A model generated the notes under the pieces. It had not been told where the DNA came from and did no database searches. It was given only the letters and a program-made list of their open reading frames with translations. From NCBI GenBank assembly GCA_038043285.1, contig JBBTCJ010000022.1, positions 27,391 through 91,390 on the forward strand: a stretch of 64,000 nucleotides of DNA, in the 5' to 3' direction. This DNA comes from JBBTCJ01 sp038043285. GTDB lineage: Bacteria; Planctomycetota; Phycisphaerae; UBA1845. Position numbers and translations under genes: made by a program. Within the stretch, counting starts at the first letter, position 1. The number at the start of each line of letters is the position of its first letter. Of this stretch, positions 7,799-16,386 are shown one piece after another.

Positions 7799-10369
7799 CT
7801 ATGGCTTCTGCGAAGGTGATTTCGGCGCCCGGGATTGCTCCTTGGCGACAAGTTCCCTGTAATTGGCCAATCGCGTGACGAACTCATGGTTGTGCGGAAA
7901 GAGCGCCACGGCAAGTTCTTGAGACTCCACCGCCTTTTCGTTGTTGCCGCTGAGGTGATACGCCGCGGCAAGCGTGTCGAGCAGGGGTCCGTTTTTCCCC
8001 TTGGAAATTTCGAGCGCCTTTTGGGCGAACGTAAGCGCGGTGCCCACCGAGGACGGGTCTTGCGAAGCGCAGTCCAGCAGGCACTGCGCGTACCACGCCA
8101 TAGCGTACTCACTAGCGTTCGGACGTTTCACAGCCTCTCGCCGAATCTCCAGGGCCTCGTCACACGCGACCCGGGCTGCCTCGTGCTGCCCCGTGCCCTG
8201 CAGCACCAGCGCCAGTTCGACAAGACTCGAACCCAACTGCAGGGAACCGCCTCCGTCTTTCTTCCGACTGCACGCAACGGCTTCATGGGCCAAGCGTTCG
8301 GCGGACTTCAAGTCACCTTTGGCGCGACAGAGTCTGGTCATGACCCTCAACGTAACAGGCGCCCATGGGTGCTCATTGCGGTACACGTTTCTCCAAAACT
8401 CGAGTGCTTCACGAAGGAGCGGTTCGGCTTTGTCGTAATCACCTTTTTCGAAAAGCAGCAGCCCATAGAAGTGCAGGGACATGGTGAAATCTAGTAGACG
8501 GTCTCCCGGCAGCCTACGGTAAATCGCACACCCTTCTTCATACAACGGTTCCGCGTTGCGGTAGTCGCCACTAAGGTACAGCGATTGAGCCAGGGTAATC
8601 AGGGCATCGGCAACGTCGTGGTGTTCCCTTCCGTGCAATTTAAGCCGGATGTCCAGCACCTCGCGGGCGGCTTGGAGCATGGCAGCATGGTCTTGGCTAA
8701 TCATGACATTACCGATGCCCATCAGACTGTTTGCAACGTCGGCATGCACGTTCCCATACAGCTTTCGGCGAACGTCGAGCGATTCCCTGAGGAGCGCTTC
8801 AGCGCCCTTTTGATCGCCCTTGTCTTGGGTAAGGAACCATCCCAAGTGATAAAGGCTATCCGCGCGCTCGGGGTGGTCGCTCGGGAGCTCGCGATTGCGG
8901 ATTTCCAGGCCCGCGCGGAGATGTCGCTCGGCATTGTCGATTTGGCCCATAGACTGATAGGTGGTTCCAATCGTCGTATGTAGCGCAGCCTCTACGAGTG
9001 GTTGATCCTTGAACACCGTGGAGACCTCCGCCGCCACTTTGTCGATCATTTCTCGGACGGTGATGTTCGGGCCGGGGCCTTGGTTGGGGTCGGCCGAGCG
9101 GAGCATGGTGCTGAGGTATGCGGTCACGGCCCGAGCGGTATCGCGTTCACGGGCTTTCTCATCTCTAGCACGTTCGGCGCGGACGTACAGCGACGTGCTG
9201 ACGATGATTCCCGCGATAAGAACCACAAACACCGCCGCCAGGGAGGCGACGACGGCCTTGTTGCGGCGAGCGAAGACGCGAAGTTGGTAAATGATGCTCG
9301 CCCGGCGGGCGAGGATGGCTTCGCCCGTCAGATAGCGATGGATGTCGTGGGCGAACTCGCCGGCTGATTGGTAGCGGCGATCGCGATCCTTCTCCAGGGC
9401 CTTGAAGACAATGGTCTCCACGTCGCCGCGCAGGGACTTGTCCACGGTGCTCAGCTTGGAGGGCTGCTGCTCACGAATCATCCGCGTCCCGTCGAAGATT
9501 TTCGAGCGGCTCACCTCGTAGGGCAGCTTGCCGGAGAGCATTTCGTACAAAACCACGCCCAGGGCGTAGACGTCGCTGCGGGTGTCGATGTCCTGCGGGT
9601 CGCCCTCGCACTGTTCCGGACTCATGTATTGCAGCGTGCCCACGAGTTGCCCGACGTCGGTTTGCAGGGTGGTCACGGCCAAGTCCGAGTCCGTGCCGCG
9701 AGCCACCCCGAAGTCGATGATCTTCACCTGCCCGAGACCCCCGCTTCCCCCCCTGCTAAGGGGGAGTGGGGAGGGGTCGGCGGTCACCAGAACGTTCCCC
9801 GGTTTGAGGTCTCGATGGATGATGCCCTTCTGGTGGCCGTGGTGGACGGCGTCGCAGACCTGGGTGAACAGCTCCAACCGCGGCCGCATGCCGAGCTTCT
9901 TCTCGTCCGCGTACGAGGTGATGGACTTGGCGTTGGGAATGTACTCCATGGCGAAGTAGGGCACGGCTTCGGGGACAAATGCGGCATTGCTGGGGGCGTC
10001 CGCTCGCTTTGCACTCGCGGCTCGTGCTTCGCGCTCGCGGGTCGGATCGGGAACATATGTCCCGGCTTCGTAGATCTGGGCGATGCCCGGATGACGCAAG
10101 CGGGCGAGGATCTGGGCCTCGTATTCAAAGCGCCGCAGGGCCGATTTCGACGCGATGCCCTGCTTCATGACCTTGACCGCCACGACGCGACGGGGGTTGT
10201 CCTGCGTGGCTTCGTAGACCGTACCCATTCCCCCCGAGGCGATGACCCGCTTGACGTGATACCGTCCGATCCGTTCCGGAATGCGCGAGGAAATGGGGAC
10301 AGGTGGCGGAGCGACGGTTTCGGCGAGGCGCGGGTCGGGAGGGTGTTGATCCAGACTCTGATCGGTCAT
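7799..10369 (-). CDS. Membrane-anchored serine/threonine protein kinase with TPR repeats
   Basis: This 856-residue protein combines a PknB/Stk-type kinase with a sensor or docking part, an architecture abundant in planctomycetes. The kinase domain (about residues 34-310) shows the glycine loop ASGGMGTVYEA, VAVKVMK lysine, HRDLKPGN catalytic loop, DFGVARG and the APE-equivalent SPEQ. A single membrane helix follows (VVASLAAVFVVLIAGIIV, about 370-390). The rest, to the C-terminus, is a TPR series (repeated ALY.EG and A.PLLREALE units). Between HRDLKPGNVLVT and VKIIDFG there is a short Pro/Ser/Gly-rich insertion encoded by a palindrome. A GGAG lies nine bases before the ATG. The substrate is unknown. 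Confidence 0.95.
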   Translation of the reverse strand: MTDQSLDQHPPDPRLAETVAPPPVPISSRIPERIGRYHVKRVIASGGMGTVYEATQDNPRRVVAVKVMKQGIASKSALRRFEYEAQILARLRHPGIAQIYEAGTYVPDPTREREARAASAKRADAPSNAAFVPEAVPYFAMEYIPNAKSITSYADEKKLGMRPRLELFTQVCDAVHHGHQKGIIHRDLKPGNVLVTADPSPLPLSRGGSGGLGQVKIIDFGVARGTDSDLAVTTLQTDVGQLVGTLQYMSPEQCEGDPQDIDTRSDVYALGVVLYEMLSGKLPYEVSRSKIFDGTRMIREQQPSKLSTVDKSLRGDVETIVFKALEKDRDRRYQSAGEFAHDIHRYLTGEAILARRASIIYQLRVFARRNKAVVASLAAVFVVLIAGIIVSTSLYVRAERARDEKARERDTARAVTAYLSTMLRSADPNQGPGPNITVREMIDKVAAEVSTVFKDQPLVEAALHTTIGTTYQSMGQIDNAERHLRAGLEIRNRELPSDHPERADSLYHLGWFLTQDKGDQKGAEALLRESLDVRRKLYGNVHADVANSLMGIGNVMISQDHAAMLQAAREVLDIRLKLHGREHHDVADALITLAQSLYLSGDYRNAEPLYEEGCAIYRRLPGDRLLDFTMSLHFYGLLLFEKGDYDKAEPLLREALEFWRNVYRNEHPWAPVTLRVMTRLCRAKGDLKSAERLAHEAVACSRKKDGGGSLQLGSSLVELALVLQGTGQHEAARVACDEALEIRREAVKRPNASEYAMAWYAQCLLDCASQDPSSVGTALTFAQKALEISKGKNGPLLDTLAAAYHLSGNNEKAVESQELAVALFPHNHEFVTRLANYRELVAKEQSRAPKSPSQKP
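9744..9770. repeat. C/G-run palindrome inserted in-frame in kinase gene
   Basis: A run of Cs, a short centre (ctgctaa) and a run of Gs form a hairpin within the coding sequence. It encodes PSPLPLSRGGSGGLG between the catalytic loop and the DFG strand of the kinase, where the family has only a few residues. A similar element lies at 27524-27550 in another gene. Confidence 0.6.
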
Positions 10370-10557
10370 CTCCGGCGGCTCCGCACGCTGCCCGTCGATC
10401 GAAAGTGCGTGGGAATCATCCCCGACCGCGGCGGGTCGTGCAAGGCGGGCAGAGCGCGGGACGGGGCCTTTTCAATGGTCCCCGCGATTCATCGTGCCGC
10501 CCGCTCGGAACGGCGTTTCGGACCAGCGTGCGGCAGTCGTCCGACGCAGTCCCTGAG

Positions 10558-10573
10558 GATTGAAAGGCCCTGG
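10558..10573 (+). repeat. Dispersed repeat copy (ATTGAAAGGCCCTGG)
   Basis: The 15 bases ATTGAAAGGCCCTGG at 10559-10573 recur exactly at 63748-63762 and inverted at 63651-63665. The copy here lies in the 290-base gap between the divergent or convergent ends of the kinase and agmatinase genes, which otherwise holds no gene. Confidence 0.5.
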
Positions 10574-10662
10574 TCGACGTACGAGGGTGAATCCCCGTTG
10601 CCACGACTACGCGAGCGTGAGCGAGCGGAGTTCGTTTCGACCATCAAATCGAGGGCGATGAA

Positions 10663-11538
10663 TCATCGCCCGTCGCCCTGCACGTACGAAATCGTTTTGT
10701 ACGCCAGTCTCGCCGCGAGAAACTCCGTCACCGCCTGACCGGGGATGGGCATGACTTCGACAATGTCGGCGGCCACGATGGTCTTCTCCGCCGCGACGCA
10801 GCGAAGAAGATCGGTCACGTCGTACCAGTCGAGTCCGCCCGGCTCCGGCGTGCCGCTTCCCGGGGCGTAGGCGGGGTCGAACCCGTCGACGTCGATGGTG
10901 ACGTAGACCGTCGGACCAAGGCGATTGAGAACCTGGTCCATCCAGGTGTCATCGCTGAGGCACTTCCTCGCCGTGATCGGCTCGATCTTGGCTTTCTTGC
11001 AGAAGCGATGCTCCTCCAGCGAAACGTTGCGGATTCCCACCGGCACGACGGTTGCGCCCAGGTCAATCGCCCGGCGCATCACGCAGGCGTGCGAATGGGG
11101 CGAACCCTCCCACGAATCGCGGAGGTCTAGGTGGGCGTCGATCTGCAACACCGACAGTTTCTTGTGCCGGGTCATCACCGCGCGAATCAATCCCGAGGTG
11201 ATGCCGTGTTCGCCGCCGAGACCGATGAGAAACTTCCCGTCCTTCACGACCTTCCGTGCGGCGGCGAAGACGTCCTCGTGCATCGCCTTCGGACCGGCCA
11301 TGTTCGGAAGCAACGGTTCCAGCGTGGTCACGCCGACCTTGTACGCCTCCGTGCCCAGTTCCTCGTCGAAGAGTTCGACCTGCTGCGACGCGCGGATGAT
11401 CGCCCCGGGGCCTTCGCGCGTGCCCGCCTGGAAACTGGTCGTCGAATCGTACGGAACCGGAAGCACGGCGAACTTGGCCTTGCGATAGTCGCTGTATTCC
11501 GCCGGCAAACCGAGAAAGTTGTTGGGCAATGTGTTCAT
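10663..11538 (-). CDS. speB: Agmatinase/ureohydrolase family enzyme (SpeB-like)
   Basis: Ureohydrolases hydrolyse agmatine to putrescine and urea (or related guanidino substrates) with a binuclear Mn centre. The metal-binding motifs are all present: GGEHG, QIDAHLDLRD and TIDVDGFDPAYAPGSGTPEP. The length of 291 residues fits agmatinase. No arginine decarboxylase gene is adjacent, so the substrate is assigned by family only; formiminoglutamase or guanidinobutyrase activity cannot be excluded. No clear ribosome-binding site precedes the ATG. The gene lies upstream of the kinase on the same strand. Confidence 0.9.
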   Translation of the reverse strand: MNTLPNNFLGLPAEYSDYRKAKFAVLPVPYDSTTSFQAGTREGPGAIIRASQQVELFDEELGTEAYKVGVTTLEPLLPNMAGPKAMHEDVFAAARKVVKDGKFLIGLGGEHGITSGLIRAVMTRHKKLSVLQIDAHLDLRDSWEGSPHSHACVMRRAIDLGATVVPVGIRNVSLEEHRFCKKAKIEPITARKCLSDDTWMDQVLNRLGPTVYVTIDVDGFDPAYAPGSGTPEPGGLDWYDVTDLLRCVAAEKTIVAADIVEVMPIPGQAVTEFLAARLAYKTISYVQGDGR

Positions 11539-11782
11539 ACGTTACGCCAGTCACATCGGGCGGGCTTCGCCCACCGCCGACCGTCGTGTCAGGCAGCGCC
11601 CGACCTACACCCGACCCATCGACGAATGTGAAGCCTACTCGGTTGGAGCCGTGTCCGGCAACGCCGTTGCCACCAGCCGGCCGCGTGGAGACAATCCGCG
11701 GCGTCACCGGCGGGCGGCAAACCGCCCGTGACGCCCAACTCCCGGTACGCCGGTGGCTTGGGGATCCGTAGAACAGCCTCGT

Positions 11783-11869
11783 GGAGGAGTGGCCGAGCGG
11801 CTGAAGGCGACGGTCTTGAAAACCGTTGTGCGGGCAACCGTACCGGGGGTTCGAATCCCTCCTCCTCCG
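11783..11869 (+). tRNA. tRNA-Ser (anticodon UGA)
   Basis: This is an 87-base cloverleaf with a long variable arm, as expected for a class II serine tRNA. The acceptor stem pairs GGAGGAG with CTCCTCC and the discriminator is G. The anticodon loop CTTGAAA has TGA at 11817-11819, reading UCA (and wobble). The T arm has GGGGG-TTCGAAT-CCCTC. The CCA end is not encoded. Confidence 0.97.
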
Positions 11870-11915
11870 ATCACGTGACGCATCCGGCTGCACGTCGTCG
11901 TGCCGGGCCGGCGAG

Positions 11916-12524
11916 CTACGAACTCACGGGGGTATTCGCTTGGACGGCGGATTTCGCCCGACGTAGCGAAAGGATCAATTCGACCTCGCCAATGGGGCGG
12001 CCGATGGTCGCGGCGATCTGAACGGCTGGTTTCCCTTCGTCGGCAAGCTGATGAATGGTCCGGACCGCGGCTGAGGCTGCCGTCGTCTTGTCGGAGGTCG
12101 ACGCGCTCACGCGCGGTGACGGCGCCTCTGAGTCAAGGAGCGGGGCGGGTGTGTGCGGGGCGTCGCCGACGGTGATGTCCAGGGCCGGACCTCCCTCGGC
12201 TTCGCGCAGGAGCCGCGCGAGTTGGTCGATGCGTTCATCGGCGTCGCGAATGACTCTTTCCAGCTTGGCGAAGCGGGTGTCGATGCGGCCGTGGATGTCC
12301 CGGGCGAGGCGATCCAGCTCGATCATGACCTGCTCGACGTCGCGCGTCGTCTGCGATGATCGGTGCAAGTCCGCGGAGCGGCGCTGCACGGAGTCCACGC
12401 GGTCGGCCTGCGACCGTCGAATGCGCCGGCGCGTTGCGGCGATGACCAGGGTCGTGGCCACCACAACCAGACCCAGAACGAACAGATGTTGCGGCTCAAT
12501 GCGGTCCATCGCCGAATGTTGCAT
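11916..12524 (-). CDS. Membrane-anchored coiled-coil protein with C-terminal HTH-like motif
   Basis: The 202-residue protein has one N-terminal membrane helix (LFVLGLVVVATTLVIAA), then a charged coiled coil (about residues 45-130), a Pro/Ser/Thr linker and a C-terminal segment HQLADEGKPAVQIAATIGRP followed by EVELILSLRRA. That ending resembles the helix-turn-helix-like tail of DUF6115/DUF2802-type membrane proteins. The start is either ATG 12524 or ATG 12509; the longer upstream frame is in low-quality text. It lies about 110 bases downstream of larC on the same strand, and converges on tRNA-Ser. Confidence 0.7.
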   Translation of the reverse strand: MQHSAMDRIEPQHLFVLGLVVVATTLVIAATRRRIRRSQADRVDSVQRRSADLHRSSQTTRDVEQVMIELDRLARDIHGRIDTRFAKLERVIRDADERIDQLARLLREAEGGPALDITVGDAPHTPAPLLDSEAPSPRVSASTSDKTTAASAAVRTIHQLADEGKPAVQIAATIGRPIGEVELILSLRRAKSAVQANTPVSS

Positions 12525-12633
12525 CCTGCCGCTCGGGAAAACCGGCGGAGCGTTGCCACGCCTTGCCTGGACGCTGCCCCAACGCCGCGTCGGCCACGCG
12601 CTGCCGCACGGACTTATTTGGCCCAAGCGTAGC

Positions 12634-13833
12634 CTACGATTCTCGCCGACTTTCGCCTTGGCGTCGATTCCAGGCATCCCTGGCCGCGTCCAGCACGTCT
12701 CGCAGCGGCACGCCGCGTTGGATCGCCGCCTGGCGACAATCGTCAAACTCCGGCGAGGCGGAGGTTGCCGGGCCGAACGTTGCGACCTTCACGCGAATCG
12801 ACCCGTACGCGGTCTCGACAGCTTCGATTCGCCGGGGAAGGACGTGCCGCGCCGTCTCCCGCCGACGGATGCCGAGCGTCGGCGTTTCGGCGAAGATGAT
12901 CCGTTCCATCGCTTCCGCGTCCGCCGGGCGGCAGAGGACGCTGAGCATCGTGCCCAGCCTTCCCTTCTTCATGTGTATCGGCACGGCGAAGACATCCAGC
13001 GCACCCGCGGCGAGGAGTCGCTCCATCGCGTGAGCGATTACCTGCGGCGCGGCGTCGTCGAGGTTGGTTTGTAGTTCAACCACGCTGTCGGCGTCGAGCA
13101 TCGAGGCGCCTTCCGACTCGCCGACAAAGACGCGAAGCAAGTTCGGGCGGGTCTTGCCCTCTCGCGTTCCCGCGCCATAGCCGATCGTGGAGACGCACAT
13201 CGCGGGCATGGGTCCAAACTCCGCGGCCAGCGTCGTCAGCAGGGCCGCCCCGGTCGGAGTCGTCAGCTCGCCGGGTTCCGGGCAAGCGGCGATCGGCACG
13301 CCTTGCAATAGTCTTGCGGTCGCGGGGGCGGGAATCGGTAGGACTCCGTGGGCGCACTCGATCGTGCCCGATCCCACCGGGATCGCCGAGCAGACGACGC
13401 GCTCGACGCCGAGAAACGCAAGGCAAACCACCGCGCCGACCACGTCGATGATCGCGTCGAGGGCGCCGACTTCGTGAAAGTGGACGTTCTCGACAGTGGT
13501 TCCGTGGACGGCTGCCTCGGCCTCCGCCAATCGTTCAAATACACGGATGGCTCGATCGCGCGCGACCGCCGAAAGCTTCCCCTTGCGGATCATCTCCACA
13601 ATAGGGTGCAGGTGTCGATGCGGCTGCGGACTCGACGGATCGAGACGAACGTCGAACCTGACCGCCGCCAAACCCTGCTTCTGCGTTCGCTCGACCGAAA
13701 GGGCAAAGCCCGATAACCCCAGCGACCTCACGGCCTCGCGCAGTGCTTCTTCGCTCGCCCCGGCGTCGAGCAACGAGGCGACGATCATGTCGCCCGCAGC
13801 TCCGCTGAAACAGTCGAAATACGCGATTCGCAA
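12634..13833 (-). CDS. larC: Nickel-pincer cofactor nickel insertase LarC
   Basis: LarC inserts nickel into pyridinium-3,5-bisthiocarboxylic acid mononucleotide to complete the nickel-pincer nucleotide used by LarA-type racemases. The protein begins MRIAYFDCFSGAAGDMIVASL, the family signature, contains ENVHFHEVGALDAIIDVVG, a His-rich PHRHLHPI stretch and the C-terminal LQTNLDDAAPQVIAHAMERL domain. At 399 residues it is a single uninterrupted frame, unlike lactobacilli where larC is expressed through a ribosomal frameshift. The start is TTG at 13833. larA, larB and larE are not in the window. Confidence 0.93.
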   Translation of the reverse strand: MRIAYFDCFSGAAGDMIVASLLDAGASEEALREAVRSLGLSGFALSVERTQKQGLAAVRFDVRLDPSSPQPHRHLHPIVEMIRKGKLSAVARDRAIRVFERLAEAEAAVHGTTVENVHFHEVGALDAIIDVVGAVVCLAFLGVERVVCSAIPVGSGTIECAHGVLPIPAPATARLLQGVPIAACPEPGELTTPTGAALLTTLAAEFGPMPAMCVSTIGYGAGTREGKTRPNLLRVFVGESEGASMLDADSVVELQTNLDDAAPQVIAHAMERLLAAGALDVFAVPIHMKKGRLGTMLSVLCRPADAEAMERIIFAETPTLGIRRRETARHVLPRRIEAVETAYGSIRVKVATFGPATSASPEFDDCRQAAIQRGVPLRDVLDAARDAWNRRQGESRRES

Positions 13834-14006
13834 GCTCGACGCTCCCGGTTCCTGCTGCTTGGAAACCCGATCATGCTACCCCGAACATGGAGAATCGGCG
13901 ACCCGTGGAATCGCGCCGATTCGAAGAATCGTCCGGACAGTTTTCCCCCAATCACGGTTCGAGTAGACTGTCCGCAGCCGGTCGGGAGGCTAGGGGTCGC
14001 GGGGGT

Positions 14007-14726
14007 ATGGACGCATCACAAACGCACGTGGGGGAGCAGTCGCTGGGGTGGACCGCCGTCACCTGGCGCATCGTTCGTGGGCTGGCGTGGGGCGTCGTGG
14101 CGACCTGCGTCATCGGGGTCGTACTGTTCGTCGCCGGCGGCACGTTGGACCGTTCCGCATGGCAGGTCTACTGCGCGGTCTACGGCCTGCTCGGGTTTTT
14201 CTTCGGTCTTACCGCCGACCCAGGGCTAATCAAGGAACGGAAGCGACCCGGACCGGGGGGCATCGACCGTGGGTTTGTACCGATCATCAAACTGGTCGCG
14301 TGGACGGTTCCGATCGTGGCGGCGATGGACGTTGGACGGTTCCACTGGTCGGACACTGTGGCTCCGGCATTGCAGGCCGCGGGCTTGATCGGGTTCGCCG
14401 TCCCAGTGTCGATGGTGATCTGGGCCATCGCCACGAACCGTTTTTTTTCGCCGGTCGTTCGGATTCAAAAAGAGCGAGGCCATCACCTCGTCAGGTCGGG
14501 ACCGTACCGCTTCGTGCGCCATCCCGGCTACCTGGGTCTCATCGTCGGGATGCTCAGCAGTCCTCCCGCCCTGGGGTCGTGGGTCTCGATGATCCCGGCC
14601 ATCGTCTTCGTCGGCGTCATCCTGCACCGTACGGTCACGGAAGACCGCTTTCTTCAGGCCAACCTTCCGGGATACTCCGAATATTCCGCCAGCGTCCGAT
14701 TCCGCCTGCTGCCGGGCGTTTGGTAG
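14007..14726 (+). CDS. Isoprenylcysteine carboxyl methyltransferase (ICMT/PEMT)-like membrane protein
   Basis: This polytopic membrane protein of about 239 residues has five to six hydrophobic segments. It carries the C-terminal ICMT/PEMT signature: KERGHHLVRSGPYRFVRHPGYLGLIVGML followed by ED.FL and LPGYSEYSASVRFRLLPGVW (quoted in parts). The family methylates small or lipid substrates using S-adenosylmethionine at the membrane; the substrate here is unknown. I chose ATG 14007 because the upstream extension of the frame reads as noise. Confidence 0.85.
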   Translation: MDASQTHVGEQSLGWTAVTWRIVRGLAWGVVATCVIGVVLFVAGGTLDRSAWQVYCAVYGLLGFFFGLTADPGLIKERKRPGPGGIDRGFVPIIKLVAWTVPIVAAMDVGRFHWSDTVAPALQAAGLIGFAVPVSMVIWAIATNRFFSPVVRIQKERGHHLVRSGPYRFVRHPGYLGLIVGMLSSPPALGSWVSMIPAIVFVGVILHRTVTEDRFLQANLPGYSEYSASVRFRLLPGVW

Positions 14727-14850
14727 CGATTCGACGTCGGCCCTGCGATGCTCCTGCGGGAATCGGCGGGCGGATCGCGGGCGATATGCCGTCAGCCTGA
14801 ATCGCGCGGCCCAGGAAAGAAACCCCGCCCGGTCCGAGTATGATGCCCGC

Positions 14851-15354
14851 ATGGATGCGGTCGTCTGCGGCATTGATCCGGGCCTCGGAATCACCGGTTA
14901 CGGCGTGATCCGCACGTCGGGCGTTTCGACGCCGGCGCTGATGGATGCCGGCGTGTGTCGTTTCGAGGCTCGCGGTTCCCTCCCCGGACGGCTCGTGGCG
15001 GTCGAACAGGACCTCTCCGCGATCCTCGCCGAGCACCAGCCCGACATCGTCGCCGTGGAAGAACTGTACGCCCATTACAAACATCCGCGGACCGCGATTC
15101 TGATGGGCCACGCCCGCGGAGTCATCCTTCTGACCGCTGCCCGGCGCGGCATCGAGGTGCGAAGCTACTCCGCCACCCGCGTCAAACGGTACCTCACGGG
15201 CAACGGGCGGGCGACGAAGGGACAGGTGCAGCGAGCCATTCAGATGACGCTCGGATTGCCGTCGCTGCCCGAACCGGCGGATGTGGCCGACGCGCTGGCG
15301 ATCGCGCTGTGCTGTGCATCCGACGCCGGGCAAGAGCGAAGGCCCTCGTCGTGA
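14851..15354 (+). CDS. ruvC: Holliday junction endodeoxyribonuclease RuvC
   Basis: RuvC resolves Holliday junctions in homologous recombination together with RuvAB. The RNase H-like fold is evident from CGIDPGLGITGYGVI (first catalytic Asp at residue 9), VAVEELYA (Glu) and the C-terminal pair in DVADALAIA. The length of 167 residues is standard. ruvA and ruvB do not follow; instead the stop overlaps the GTG start of a prenyltransferase gene. Confidence 0.96.
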   Translation: MDAVVCGIDPGLGITGYGVIRTSGVSTPALMDAGVCRFEARGSLPGRLVAVEQDLSAILAEHQPDIVAVEELYAHYKHPRTAILMGHARGVILLTAARRGIEVRSYSATRVKRYLTGNGRATKGQVQRAIQMTLGLPSLPEPADVADALAIALCCASDAGQERRPSS

Positions 15355-16310
15355 GCGCCTTCACCCCCGCGCGTCGCGCTCTCGCCTGGCTGCAACTCGT
15401 TCGCCTTCCCAATGTCTTTACCGCCGCCGCGGACGCCTGGGCGGGATACCTCTACGCGCGATCCACCGACAGTTTCACCCCAGCCGCGGGCTTCAGCCCG
15501 CGCGACCTCTGGACCGTTGACTCGCCGGCCATCCTCTCCGCGCTCGCCATCGCCTCGATGTGCCTCTACGCCGGCGGCGTCGCCCTCAACGACGTGTGTG
15601 ATGCACGGCTGGACACGCTCGAACGCCCCGAACGACCGATTCCATCCGGTCGAATCACACGACGCCGGGCGTTGATCGTCGCGCTGACACTGTCGGGGAT
15701 CGGTTGGGCGGCCGCGACGACCGTCTCCGGGGCGTGCGCCGTGGTGGCGGCCGGACTGCTCGCCTCGATCGTCTTGTACGACTTGGCCGCCAAGCCAACG
15801 CCTGCGGGACCATCCGTCATGGGTTTCTGCCGCGCGCTCAACTTTGTCCTGGGCGCCGTCGCAGTTTCCAGCCGACCGTTAGCACTGACCCTCGCCCCGG
15901 CGGGTTTGATCTGGCTCTACGTCGCCTCCGTAACGTGGTTCGCGCGGGACGAGGCCGCCCCGCCCCTCCGTCCAGGCAAAACGCTACGCGCCCGCGCGAC
16001 CGTGGGAACGCTTGGAATCGCGGTGTCCGTGCTGTGCTGGCCGATCGTCGCGCCCGCGTTGGGTCACTCCGTCTCGACGGTGACCTGGGCGATCAGCGCC
16101 GTCTTGGCGGTGTTCCTTTTGGTCATCGGGCTGCGGGCCTCCGCTTGCCCTGACCCTTGCGCCATGCAAGCCGCCGTCGGATGGTTCATCGTCGGACTTG
16201 TCCTGTTCGACGCCGTCATCGCCTCGACCGCGGCCGGCGCGACGGGTTTGCTTGTGGCGCTGTGGCTTATTCCGACGCTGCTTGTCAGAAGTCGTCTCCC
16301 GATGTCGTAG
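15351..16310 (+). CDS. UbiA-family prenyltransferase (EboC-like)
   Basis: This is an integral membrane prenyltransferase-like protein of 319 residues with about eight or nine hydrophobic segments. The first Asp-rich motif is NDVCDARLDTLERPERPIPSGR near residue 80 (quoted in part: NDVCDARLD), close to the EboC branch of the UbiA superfamily. A second Asp motif is less clear (LYDLAAK). Substrates are unknown and no other ebo genes are nearby. GTG 15351 overlaps the ruvC stop (GTGA), which implies translational coupling. A small gc-rich palindrome (gccgcgggcttcagcccgcg) inside the gene encodes AAGFSPR. Confidence 0.85.
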   Translation: MSAFTPARRALAWLQLVRLPNVFTAAADAWAGYLYARSTDSFTPAAGFSPRDLWTVDSPAILSALAIASMCLYAGGVALNDVCDARLDTLERPERPIPSGRITRRRALIVALTLSGIGWAAATTVSGACAVVAAGLLASIVLYDLAAKPTPAGPSVMGFCRALNFVLGAVAVSSRPLALTLAPAGLIWLYVASVTWFARDEAAPPLRPGKTLRARATVGTLGIAVSVLCWPIVAPALGHSVSTVTWAISAVLAVFLLVIGLRASACPDPCAMQAAVGWFIVGLVLFDAVIASTAAGATGLLVALWLIPTLLVRSRLPMS

Positions 16311-16386
16311 CCCTGGATTGGTGCCGGAGAGGCTGCCTTTTCACCTCGCGTTGGTGCGACTGTCGTCGCTCTCTATACTGCCGCGG

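Noticed and set aside
11063..11893. 276-residue minus-strand frame over agmatinase and tRNA
   Set aside because: It covers the speB gene in another phase and the tRNA; no domain or ribosome-binding site.
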